This document shows positions 6,723-13,407 of a stretch of DNA of 15,912 nt, piece by piece. The notes under the pieces were generated by a model. The model saw nothing but the letters and a program-made list of their open reading frames with translations, was not told the origin of the DNA and made no database searches. Numbering within the stretch: position 1 is the first letter of the stretch; each line of letters opens with the position of its first letter. The DNA comes from Roseburia sp. (GTDB lineage: Bacteria > Bacillota > Clostridia > Lachnospirales > Lachnospiraceae). A program made the position numbers and the translations under genes. Location of the stretch: contig JAGAIK010000489.1 of NCBI GenBank assembly GCA_017626625.1, positions 1 through 15,912 of the forward strand. The letters run 5' to 3'.

Positions 6723-7562
6723 ATGGGATATTTTGACTTTGAGAAAAAAAGTGAATTTATGGTGTGCATTGACAGCGACGGCTGTGCCATGGACACCATG
6801 GAAGTAAAGCATCGGAAATGCTTTGGCCCCCAGTGGATTTACACCTATGGGTTAGAGGAGCATTTTGACGAGTGCATGGAGTTATGGCTTTCCATTAACC
6901 TGTATTCCGGCACCAGAGGCATTAACCGCTTTAAGGGGCTGGCGCTGGCTCTGCTGGAGGTGGAAAAAAGAGGACTATGCAAAACGGAGGGGCTGGAAGA
7001 ATTTGCGGCATGGACCAGGGAGGCGAAGGAGCTTTCCAATCCGGCACTGATGTCATTTTCCCAGAAAACGGACAACCCCTGCGTGGAGCTTGCCCTGCTT
7101 TGGAGTATCCGCACCAACCGTGCCATTCACGGGCTTCCGGCGGAGGACAAACCCTTTGACCATGTGAAGGAAACCATGGCTCAGATGTGCCGTCAGGCGG
7201 ATTTGGCAGCAGTTTCCTCCGCCAATAAAGAGGCGGTGGAGGCGGAGTGGCAGAAGCACCGCTTAGCGGAGCACTGCCGTGTGCTGCTGACCCAGGAGGC
7301 GGGCTCTAAAGCATTCTGTATCGGAGAATTGAAAGCCATGGGCTATGCACCGGAAAAGATACTGATGGTGGGAGATGCGCCAGGTGACATGGAAGCTGCG
7401 GAAAAAAATGGTGTCTGGTTTTTTCCGATTCTGGTGAACAGGGAAGGGGAGAGCTGGGAAAAGCTGGCAGAGGAGGCATTTCCAGGACTGCTGGAGGGAA
7501 GCTTTGATGCGGCTTACCAGCAGCGGTTGATTGCGGAGTTTAAACAAAATTTAGGAATGTAA
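6723..7562 (+). CDS. HAD-superfamily hydrolase (probable phosphatase) of the uronate operon
   Basis: The 279-residue protein carries HAD motif I as CIDSDGCAMDTM (nucleophile Asp17, acid/base Asp19), a likely motif II serine in AAVSSANKEAV, and motif IV as MVGDAPGDMEAA (Asp218, Asp222). The roughly 140 residues between motifs I and II form a large, mainly helical cap. ATG 6723 is chosen because GGGAGG at 6712-6717 is 5 nt upstream; an upstream TTG (6705) would place this site inside the gene. It is 68 bp after uxuB and 19 bp before the GH3 gene, so it belongs to the same transcript. Such enzymes usually remove phosphate from small metabolites, so a sugar acid phosphate is a reasonable guess. 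No known enzyme of the glucuronate pathway is a HAD phosphatase, and the substrate cannot be told from sequence. Confidence 0.82.
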   Translation: MGYFDFEKKSEFMVCIDSDGCAMDTMEVKHRKCFGPQWIYTYGLEEHFDECMELWLSINLYSGTRGINRFKGLALALLEVEKRGLCKTEGLEEFAAWTREAKELSNPALMSFSQKTDNPCVELALLWSIRTNRAIHGLPAEDKPFDHVKETMAQMCRQADLAAVSSANKEAVEAEWQKHRLAEHCRVLLTQEAGSKAFCIGELKAMGYAPEKILMVGDAPGDMEAAEKNGVWFFPILVNREGESWEKLAEEAFPGLLEGSFDAAYQQRLIAEFKQNLGM

Positions 7563-7581
7563 GGAACAGGGGGTTTTTATT

Positions 7582-9369
7582 ATGGTAGATATGAAAGCAA
7601 AGCCGTTTTTCTTAGATGACGAGGCATGTCAGTGGGTGGAGGACACCATTGCGGGCATGACCATTGAGGAAAAAATCGGTCAGTTATTTTTTAACATGGG
7701 GACGTCGAGGGAAGAGGATTACCTGAAAATGACGGTGGAAAAATACCACATCGGCGGTATCCGCTACAACCCGGCAAAGGGGGAGGAAGTCCATGAGCAG
7801 AACCGGATTCTGCAGGAGAACAGCAAGATTCCCCTCATCATTGCATGTAATACGGAAAACGGCGGAAACGGCGCCTGCACCGACGGAACCATGATTGCAC
7901 CCCAGACGAAAATCGGCGCCACCAGGGATAAAAAATATGCCTATGAGCTTGGCAGGATTTCCAATAAGGAAGCAGCCAGCGTGGGCTGCAACCTTTCCTT
8001 CGCTCCGGTCAGCGATATCCTGTACAATTGGGAAAATCCGGTGATTGGGCTGCGTACTTACGGAAATGACGTGGAGCAGGTCTGCGAGATGACGAAGGCG
8101 TATTTGGACGGCGCTCATACCAACGAGGGCTTCTGCTGTGCGGCAAAGCATTTCCCGGGAGACGGTCTGGATTTCCGCGACCAGCATGTGGCAAACAGCA
8201 TCAATACCATGACCTGTGAGGAGTGGGACGCCAGCTTCGGAAAGGTGTATCAGAACCTCATTGACAACGGTTTAGAGGCAATTATGGCAGGTCATATCAT
8301 GCAGCCTGCTTATACCAGATATTTCAATCCGGACATTAAGGACGAGGATATCCAGCCGGCTACCCTTTCACCGGAACTGATTGAGGGACTGTTGCGGAAA
8401 AAATTAGGCTTTAACGGCATGGTGCTCACAGACGCTTCCCATATGGTAGGGCTGACCTGCCGGATGAAGCGGAGTGAAATGCTGCCCCGCACCATTGCGG
8501 CAGGCGTGGATATGTTCCTGTTCTTTAACGAGATGGACGAGGATTTTAACAGCATGATGGAAGGCTACCGCAGCGGCGTGATTACGGAAGAACGTCTCTC
8601 TGACGCCCTGCACCGCATTCTTGCGTTAAAAGCCCATATGGGACTGCACAAAAAGGCAAAGACGGAGATTGTGCCGCCGAAAACCGTTATGGAGCAGTTG
8701 ATTGGCTGCGAAGAGCACAAAGCAGTGGCAAAGGAGATTTCTGACAAGGCAATCACTCTTGTAAAATACCGGGACGAGGATGTACTTCCGATGATTCCGG
8801 AGCGGTATAAGAGAATCATGATTGTATCGGTAAGCGGACTTTCCGCAGGAGCCATGGGAGCTATGATGGCGAAATTTATGGGCGGCGGTAAGAAGAGCCC
8901 GGCGGAGCGCCTTCGTGACAAGCTGATAGAAAAAGGCTTTGACGCTTTCATTTACGAAAGTCCTCTTGATGTGCTGGCAAAGAGAGCTGCGGCAGGGGAA
9001 AAAGTGGATGTTAATATGTATTTTGCCGGAAAGACGGAGATTAAGGAATTCCGGGAAAATCAGGATTTGATTATCACCCTGGTGGATATTGCAGGAGGAT
9101 TCCAGCCTGTGGCAAGACCGGGCTTTGGCATGAGCAAGGGCGGCGGAGAAATCCCCTGGTATGTGCATGAGCTTCCGGTTGTGGTGGTTGGCTGCGGACA
9201 ACCTTTCGTTCTGGCGGATATTCCTCAGGCGAGAACTTATATCAACACCTATGACAGTGATGATCAGACCTTTGATGCGTTGGTGGAGAAGCTGATGACA
9301 GGAAAAGAGGCGTTTAAGGGCGAGGACCCGGTGGACAGCTTCTGCGGCATGTGGGATACACGGTTATAA
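7582..9369 (+). CDS. Cytoplasmic glycoside hydrolase family 3 enzyme (NagZ-like catalytic dyad)
   Basis: The 595-residue protein has a GH3 (beta/alpha)8 domain (about 15-350: MTIEEKIGQLFF, RTYGND, AAKHFPGDG, VLTDASHM) and a C-terminal alpha/beta domain (about 375-595). Asp284 in VLTDASHM is the expected nucleophile. After KHFPGDG (189-195) comes DFRDQHV, whose Asp200-x-His202 pair resembles the Asp-His acid/base dyad of NagZ-type enzymes (KHFPGHG...DSH). No signal peptide or membrane segment is present, so it acts on an imported substrate. AGGGGG (7568-7573) is 8 nt before ATG 7582. It is the last gene of the uronate operon, before a terminator, and shares operators with the symporter. It probably releases a uronic acid or its partner sugar from a small glycoside. 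Some His-type GH3 proteins are phosphorylases, which remains possible here. The family call is firm and the substrate is unknown. Confidence 0.88.
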   Translation: MVDMKAKPFFLDDEACQWVEDTIAGMTIEEKIGQLFFNMGTSREEDYLKMTVEKYHIGGIRYNPAKGEEVHEQNRILQENSKIPLIIACNTENGGNGACTDGTMIAPQTKIGATRDKKYAYELGRISNKEAASVGCNLSFAPVSDILYNWENPVIGLRTYGNDVEQVCEMTKAYLDGAHTNEGFCCAAKHFPGDGLDFRDQHVANSINTMTCEEWDASFGKVYQNLIDNGLEAIMAGHIMQPAYTRYFNPDIKDEDIQPATLSPELIEGLLRKKLGFNGMVLTDASHMVGLTCRMKRSEMLPRTIAAGVDMFLFFNEMDEDFNSMMEGYRSGVITEERLSDALHRILALKAHMGLHKKAKTEIVPPKTVMEQLIGCEEHKAVAKEISDKAITLVKYRDEDVLPMIPERYKRIMIVSVSGLSAGAMGAMMAKFMGGGKKSPAERLRDKLIEKGFDAFIYESPLDVLAKRAAAGEKVDVNMYFAGKTEIKEFRENQDLIITLVDIAGGFQPVARPGFGMSKGGGEIPWYVHELPVVVVGCGQPFVLADIPQARTYINTYDSDDQTFDALVEKLMTGKEAFKGEDPVDSFCGMWDTRL

Positions 9370-9409
9370 AAAAGAGGAGAGTATTATTCAAAGATAGAGA
9401 CGGACTTCT

Positions 9410-9451
9410 GACCGCCCGGTGGAAAAACCGGGCGGTTGGGGTCTGTTTTTT
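9410..9451 (+). terminator. Rho-independent terminator of the uxuA operon
   Basis: ACCGCCCGGT (9411-9420) pairs perfectly with ACCGGGCGGT (9427-9436), loop GGAAAA. The stem can be extended with G-U pairs. Six Ts follow at 9446-9451. It is 41 bp after the GH3 stop and separates the operon from the symporter gene. Confidence 0.85.
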
Positions 9452-9553
9452 GTTGGGGGAGAAAAAATACTGATTTAGGAAACAAAACAGATTTTGCTGG
9501 AAAGGCTGGGTATTCTGTCTGTCTGCGATGCTCGGAAATTTCTGGATAAAAAG

Positions 9554-9567
9554 ACTTGTATACAAGT
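9554..9567. promoter_or_regulatory. Upstream (auxiliary) GntR operator of the symporter gene
   Basis: ACTTGTATACAAGT is a perfect 14-bp palindrome with the same 12-bp core as at 4504 and 4630. Its centre is 120 bp upstream of the operator in the promoter. Confidence 0.8.
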
Positions 9568-9668
9568 TGGATATAAATGGAAAGCGTAACAAAACCCTAA
9601 AAATATATACATAATGCACAAAAAATGCTATGGAAAATAGTGCTAAAGGTAAAAGATACAATAACTTA

Positions 9669-9697
9669 TTGACGCTTGCATACAAGCGTGCTATAGT
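9669..9697 (+). promoter_or_regulatory. Sigma-A promoter of the symporter gene
   Basis: TTGACG (9669-9674) and TATAGT (9692-9697) are each 5 of 6 to consensus with a 17-bp spacer. The layout is the same as for the uxuA promoter, including the identical -10 box and the operator at the same place. The start should be near 9704, giving a leader of about 70 nt. Confidence 0.85.
9672..9689. promoter_or_regulatory. GntR operator within the symporter promoter spacer
   Basis: ACGCTTGCATACAAGCGT is an 18-bp palindrome with a single mismatched pair (C9679 against A9682). The 12-bp core CTTGCATACAAG differs by one base from the other four sites; three extra matching pairs outside the core may compensate. 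Confidence 0.8.
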
Positions 9698-9740
9698 TAA
9701 ATTACAGAAAACAAGAAACGGGTACCCAAAAAACAAGAAA

Positions 9741-9752
9741 CTTGTATACAAG
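9741..9752. promoter_or_regulatory. GntR operator in the leader of the symporter gene
   Basis: CTTGTATACAAG lies about 40 bp after the predicted transcription start and 20 bp before the ATG, just ahead of the ribosome site. Bound protein could block elongation or take part in a loop with the site at 9554. Its centre is 66 bp from the promoter operator. Confidence 0.8.
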
Positions 9753-9772
9753 ACGAAAGAGAGGAAAACGAT

Positions 9773-11161
9773 ATGGCAACAGGAAATGTTAAACCCTTTG
9801 GCATTAAGGACAAACTGGGATATTTGTTCGGAGATTTCGGAAATGATTTCACATTTATCCTTTCATCCAGTTTCTTAATGAAGTTCTACACGGACGTTAT
9901 GGGCGTACCGGGAGCGGCAGTCGGCGTTGTTATGATGATTGCACGTTTTGTGGATGCGTTTACCGACGTAACCATGGGACGTATCTGTGACCGGAGCAAG
10001 ATGACCCCGGTAGGTAAATTTAAACCGTGGATTCGCCGTATGTGCGGTCCGGTGGCAATCGCATCATTTCTGATGTATCAGAGTGCACTTGCTGACATGC
10101 CCATGGCATTTAAGATTGGCTATTTGTTTGTAACTTATATTTTATGGGGTTCCATTTTTTATACCTCAGTCAACATACCTTACGGCTCCATGGCATCTGC
10201 GATTTCTCCGGAAGCAAGCGACCGTCAGTCCTTATCTACCTTCCGAAGCATAGGTGGTACCTTAGCGGGCGTTATCATCGGCGCAGGCATTCCGCTGGTG
10301 GCGTATGACCAGGTGGGAGATGTTTCCGTATTAAACGGCGGAAAATTTACAATCGCTGCCGGGGTATGTTCCGTATTAGCAGTTATTTGTTATCTCCTTT
10401 GTTATTCTCTGACCACTGAGCGTGTGAAACCGGAGAAAACAGAAGAAGAAAAACAGGTCAGTGTTGGTAAGATGCTTATCAATGCAGTGAAAAACAGAGC
10501 TTTGATTTCCATTATTGTAGCTGCAATCCTTATGTTATTAGCACAGCTTACCATGCAGTCTATGGCAAATTATGTATACCCGAATTTCTATGGCAATGCG
10601 AAGGCATCCTCTGCAGCGACCATGGTTATGATGGTGGCAATGTTTATTGCAGCAGCATTGGCAAAACCGATTTCCAATAAGATTGGTAAAGCAGAGCTTT
10701 CTGTTATTTCAAGTATTCTGGCAACGGTAGTTTGTATTGTGCTTTTCATCATGCGTCCGGAAAATGTGTGGGTTTACGTGGCAATGATTACGATTGCTTA
10801 TCTGGGACTTGGAATGTTCAATATGGTTGTGTGGGCATTGATTACAGATGTTATTGATTATTCTGAAATTGTAAACGGCATTCGTGAGGACGGTTCGGTA
10901 TACGCACTGTACTCCTTTGCAAGAAAGCTTGGTCAGGCAGCATCTGCAGGTCTTTCCGGTTTACTGCTTACCGCAGTGGGATATACGGAGGCAACGGCAT
11001 TTGAGGACAGCGTGGTAAATGGAATATTTAATATCAGTACCCTTGTACCGGCGCTTGGCTTTGGACTTCTGGCAGTTGTATTATGGTTCTGGTATCCACT
11101 GCACAAAAAACAGGTAGATGCGAATATCGAAACCCTTAAGAAGAAACATGGGGATAAGTAA
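9773..11161 (+). CDS. GPH-family (glycoside-pentoside-hexuronide) cation symporter
   Basis: The 462-residue protein has about 12 membrane segments in two halves. Family marks are GIKDKLGYLFGDFGND near the start (typical of GPH/MelB-like carriers), MKFYTDVMGVPGAAVGVVMMIARFVDAFTDVTMGRICDRS (the conserved loop after segment two), KFKPWI, NIPYGSMASAIS, and DVIDYSEIVNGIREDGSVYALYSFARKLGQA in the second half. Such carriers move sugars or glycosides into the cell with Na+ or H+. AGAGAGG (9758-9764) is 8 nt before ATG 9773. The gene has its own promoter and terminator, yet shares its operator type with the uxuA operon, so it probably brings in the substrate for the GH3 enzyme and the uronate steps. 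A hexuronide is the best guess; a free hexuronate cannot be excluded. Confidence 0.92.
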   Translation: MATGNVKPFGIKDKLGYLFGDFGNDFTFILSSSFLMKFYTDVMGVPGAAVGVVMMIARFVDAFTDVTMGRICDRSKMTPVGKFKPWIRRMCGPVAIASFLMYQSALADMPMAFKIGYLFVTYILWGSIFYTSVNIPYGSMASAISPEASDRQSLSTFRSIGGTLAGVIIGAGIPLVAYDQVGDVSVLNGGKFTIAAGVCSVLAVICYLLCYSLTTERVKPEKTEEEKQVSVGKMLINAVKNRALISIIVAAILMLLAQLTMQSMANYVYPNFYGNAKASSAATMVMMVAMFIAAALAKPISNKIGKAELSVISSILATVVCIVLFIMRPENVWVYVAMITIAYLGLGMFNMVVWALITDVIDYSEIVNGIREDGSVYALYSFARKLGQAASAGLSGLLLTAVGYTEATAFEDSVVNGIFNISTLVPALGFGLLAVVLWFWYPLHKKQVDANIETLKKKHGDK

Positions 11162-11200
11162 TTTTAAGAAGTCAGTAAAAGAAAAAAGTGTTAAGGTAAA

Positions 11201-11240
11201 ATGCTATGCGGGGGGAAAACTTCCGCATAGTATTTTTTTT
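11201..11240 (+). terminator. Rho-independent terminator of the symporter gene
   Basis: The stem CTATGCGG (11204-11211) pairs with CCGCATAG (11223-11230), extended outward by G-U, T-A and A-T pairs, loop of 11. It is followed by an eight-T run (11233-11240). It lies 40 bp after the stop. Confidence 0.9.
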
Positions 11241-11305
11241 GTTTTATAAGCTTTGGCGGCGAGGAGCTATTGATAAAATATTTACGATAACGGCGGATAA
11301 AATGA

Positions 11306-11335
11306 TTGCGAAAACGGGAGGTGTTATAGTATAGT
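11306..11335 (+). promoter_or_regulatory. Promoter candidate for the small membrane protein
   Basis: TTGCGA (11306-11311) and TATAGT (11330-11335) are 18 bp apart. A second TATAGT overlaps at 11325-11330. It lies about 65 bp before ATG 11401. The rest of 11241-11400 shows no gene. Confidence 0.4.
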
Positions 11336-11400
11336 ATTCCTGTTGGTTAGAAATGACTAACAGATAAAAACAGACGAAGGAAAAGGAGTCGGCGTTATTT

Positions 11401-11553
11401 ATGAATAAGAAAAAATTGTGGCCAGTACTGATTGTAGTTGTACTGATAATACTTCTTCTGATATGGGGGAGTAAGGGAGTGGTAGACGGCATGAGCCAGG
11501 CTACATCATCGGAGGCAAGGACGGTGGAGGAGACACAGGCGGAGGAAAGATAA
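11401..11553 (+). CDS. Small single-pass membrane protein (50 residues)
   Basis: The reading frame ATG 11401 to TAA 11551-11553 codes a lysine-rich start (MNKKKLW), one hydrophobic helix (PVLIVVVLIILLLIWG, residues 8-23) and a short, polar, glutamate-rich tail (VEETQAEER). The positive-inside rule predicts N-in, C-out. AAGGAG (11383-11388) lies 12 nt upstream, rather far for a ribosome site. The gene stands between the symporter terminator and the response regulator promoter, in the same direction as both. I recognise no family. The tail has no cleavage or lipobox signal. It might be an accessory of the peptide-sensing system next door, but position is the only support. A chance frame is possible, though the charge-helix-tail order and flanking promoter candidate favour a gene. 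Confidence 0.55.
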   Translation: MNKKKLWPVLIVVVLIILLLIWGSKGVVDGMSQATSSEARTVEETQAEER

Positions 11554-11568
11554 TTCCGCTTAACAGGA

Positions 11569-11597
11569 TTGAGAAAACCTCTCTGATAAAGTATAAT
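11569..11597 (+). promoter_or_regulatory. Strong sigma-A promoter of the two-component genes
   Basis: TTGAGA (11569-11574, 5 of 6), a 17-bp spacer and a perfect TATAAT (11592-11597). The start should be near 11604, only about 16 nt before ATG 11620, so the leader is just long enough to include the ribosome site. Confidence 0.85.
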
Positions 11598-11619
11598 GAA
11601 ATGCCAGGGAGGTCTTTCT

Positions 11620-12288
11620 ATGAAGCAGAAAATACTTATTGTCGAAGATGATTTTACAATACAGACACAGCTTAAAACGCTTTTATCCGGAAACGGTTAT
11701 GAGGTTTCTGCTGTCACAGATTTTTCAAATACAATCGAGCAGGTGAAATCGTTTTTACCGCATTTGGTGCTTTTGGATATAAAGCTGCCGGGGAACAGCG
11801 GTTTTGATATATGTTCCCAAATTCGCACTTTTTCAGATATGCCGATTATATTTGTAACAAGCAGCAATACAGATATGGACGAGCTGAACAGTATCATGCT
11901 TGGCGGCGACGCATTTATCACAAAGCCATACAACACCGCTATTTTGCTTGCTAAAATTGCCGCATTGTTACGGCGGGCATATCATTTAGAGCAAGCAGAA
12001 GTTTTTACATGGAACGGAGCAACGCTGCATTTAGAAAGCAGCTCCATAGAATACAACGGACAAAGAGCAGAACTTACGAAAAATGAACTGAAAATCCTCT
12101 ACTATCTTTTTAAGAATGCCGGAAAAATCTGCACCCGGAATGACATTGTGGATTTTCTCTGGGACAGCCAGCTTTATATTGACGACAATGCCCTTAGTGT
12201 GAATATGACCCGTATTCGGGGAAAACTAGAAGCGATTGGTCTGACAGACTTCATCAAGACAAAACACGGACAGGGGTACACATTATGA
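11620..12288 (+). CDS. OmpR-family response regulator (BceR-like)
   Basis: The 222-residue protein has a receiver domain (about 3-115) with acidic Asp10 and Asp11, phospho-acceptor Asp53 in LVLLDIKLPG, Thr80 and Lys102 (ITKPYN). A C-terminal OmpR winged helix follows (about 130-222) with LTKNELKILYYLFKNAGKI and the closing TKHGQGYTL. The ATG at 11596 is rejected as a start because it overlaps the TATAAT of the promoter and would not be in the message; GGGAGG (11607-11612) is 7 nt before ATG 11620. The stop overlaps the kinase start as ATGA, showing translational coupling. The gene order regulator-kinase-ATPase-permease is that of BceRS-BceAB modules, in which such regulators switch on the ABC genes in response to cell-wall-active peptides. 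The repeats at 13311-13341 are its likely binding sites. Confidence 0.92.
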   Translation: MKQKILIVEDDFTIQTQLKTLLSGNGYEVSAVTDFSNTIEQVKSFLPHLVLLDIKLPGNSGFDICSQIRTFSDMPIIFVTSSNTDMDELNSIMLGGDAFITKPYNTAILLAKIAALLRRAYHLEQAEVFTWNGATLHLESSSIEYNGQRAELTKNELKILYYLFKNAGKICTRNDIVDFLWDSQLYIDDNALSVNMTRIRGKLEAIGLTDFIKTKHGQGYTL

Positions 12289-13298
12289 ACGGAAAACTAT
12301 TTCTGAAAAATCAACTGCCCGTTCTTTTAATGAATCTTACAGGTATGCTTGCCCTTGTCCTGTTTTTGACTGCTAACGGCAATCCTGTTTCTGTTAGTCT
12401 GCTTGTTGTAGTTGTCTGGATGGCTGTTATCATCCTGTATTTTACCACTCTCTACTTTACACGAAAAAAGCACTTGTGTAAGCTGTTAGAAATGGCAGAA
12501 CAATTAGAGGAAAAATACCTGCTGCCGGAAGTTATGGAAATCCCGGAAAGAGCGGATGAAGAGGTATTCTATCGTATTCTGAAAATGGCTGAAAAGTCCA
12601 TGCTTGAAAAAATAGGCGGAGTACAGCGGGAGCGAAAAGAATACAAAGAATATATTGAACAATGGATACATGAAGTGAAAACGCCGATTACGGCAATGAA
12701 ACTGCTTTGTGAAAACAATGATTCTCCATTTGTCAGAGAAATGTTAGCAGAGTTAGAAAATATCAATCGCTTTACGGAGCAGGCGCTTTATTATGCCCGC
12801 AGTGAGCATACAGAAAAGGATTATCTTATCAGAGAAATCGAGCTGCGTGATGTCGTACATTCTGCAATCGCAGATAACAAATATCTTCTGCGTCAAAACA
12901 ATGTGGTTATTACAGCAGATAACATAGATAGCAATGTCTATACCGATGATAAATGGGTGCGGTTCATCTTAAACCAGATTATCAGCAATGCTGTCAAATA
13001 CCGTACAGAAAAGCCGGTTTTACGCTTTTTTACAGTGAGGGAAAACGACCGGATTCTTTTATCCGTAGAAGATAATGGAATGGGTATATCAGAAAGCGAC
13101 CTGCCCCGTATTTTTGAAAAAGGATTTACCGGACAGAATGGGCGGATGATTCAAAGCTCAACGGGGATTGGCTTATATCTCTGCAAGCGTCTTTGCGATA
13201 AACTTGGAATAGGATTGACTGCATATTCAGAGGGAAAGGGAACAACGATTACGCTGTCCTTTCATATCAATGATTTTGTTACGGGAGTGCAGGGCTGA
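12285..13298 (+). CDS. Intramembrane-sensing sensor histidine kinase (BceS-like)
   Basis: The 337-residue kinase has two close membrane helices (about residues 11-31 and 36-58) with only a few residues between them, so it has no extracellular sensor domain. This is the mark of kinases that take their signal from a partner ABC transporter. The phospho-acceptor is His129 in IEQWIHEVKTPI. The ATPase domain shows the N box around Asn235 (QIISNAVKY), the G1 box VEDNGMGIS (261-269) with Asp263, and the G2 box STGIGLYLCKRL (292-303). The start overlaps the regulator stop by four bases. The stop lies within hairpin 13286-13311. In Bce systems the permease detects the peptide and drives the kinase; the same is inferred here. 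Confidence 0.92.
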   Translation: MNGKLFLKNQLPVLLMNLTGMLALVLFLTANGNPVSVSLLVVVVWMAVIILYFTTLYFTRKKHLCKLLEMAEQLEEKYLLPEVMEIPERADEEVFYRILKMAEKSMLEKIGGVQRERKEYKEYIEQWIHEVKTPITAMKLLCENNDSPFVREMLAELENINRFTEQALYYARSEHTEKDYLIREIELRDVVHSAIADNKYLLRQNNVVITADNIDSNVYTDDKWVRFILNQIISNAVKYRTEKPVLRFFTVRENDRILLSVEDNGMGISESDLPRIFEKGFTGQNGRMIQSSTGIGLYLCKRLCDKLGIGLTAYSEGKGTTITLSFHINDFVTGVQG

Positions 13299-13311
13299 TA
13301 TGCCCTGCACT
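13286..13311 (+). terminator. Hairpin at the kinase stop, possible terminator or attenuator
   Basis: AGTGCAGGGC (13286-13295) pairs perfectly with GCCCTGCACT (13302-13311), loop TGATAT. The stop codon lies in the loop. A T-rich but interrupted stretch follows (13311-13323). It shares bases 13307-13311 with the next inverted repeat, so the two hairpins exclude each other. Confidence 0.55.
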
Positions 13312-13334
13312 TCTTACATTTTTGTAAGAAGTGC
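13307..13334. promoter_or_regulatory. Inverted repeat ahead of the ABC genes, probable response regulator site
   Basis: GCACTTCTTAC (13307-13317) and GTAAGAAGTGC (13324-13334) form a perfect 11-bp inverted repeat with a six-base AT spacer (ATTTTT). It precedes the ABC promoter region, where Bce-type regulators bind. As RNA it would be a competing hairpin to 13286-13311. Confidence 0.6.
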
Positions 13335-13341
13335 GTAAGAA
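13324..13341 (+). promoter_or_regulatory. Direct repeat GTAAGAA with 11-bp period
   Basis: GTAAGAA occurs at 13324-13330 and 13335-13341, one helical turn apart, a layout common for OmpR-family dimers that activate a promoter. The first copy is also the right arm of the inverted repeat. Confidence 0.55.
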
Positions 13342-13345
13342 AACC

Positions 13346-13377
13346 TGATACAAAAATCAAAGCACGTCGTTTACAAT
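13346..13377 (+). promoter_or_regulatory. Activator-dependent promoter candidate of the ABC genes
   Basis: TACAAT (13372-13377) is a good -10 box about 30 bp before ATG 13408. The -35 region is poor: TACAAA at 17 bp, TGATAC at 20 bp. A weak -35 box just after the repeats fits activation by the response regulator. Confidence 0.45.
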
Positions 13378-13407
13378 AAAAGCATAAACGACAAGGAGGC
13401 AGGAAGC

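Noticed and set aside
7684..8187. Minus-strand frame of 167 codons inside the GH3 gene
   Set aside because: It is antisense to conserved GH3 motifs and has no independent support.
8626..9201. Long minus-strand frame of 191 codons inside the GH3 gene
   Set aside because: It is antisense to a well-supported gene, has no family motifs and no ribosome site; shadows of this length are common here.
9579..9592. Possible CcpA (cre) site in the symporter upstream region
   Set aside because: GGAAAGCGTAACA departs from the cre consensus in at least two conserved positions. Catabolite repression is plausible but not supported by this site.
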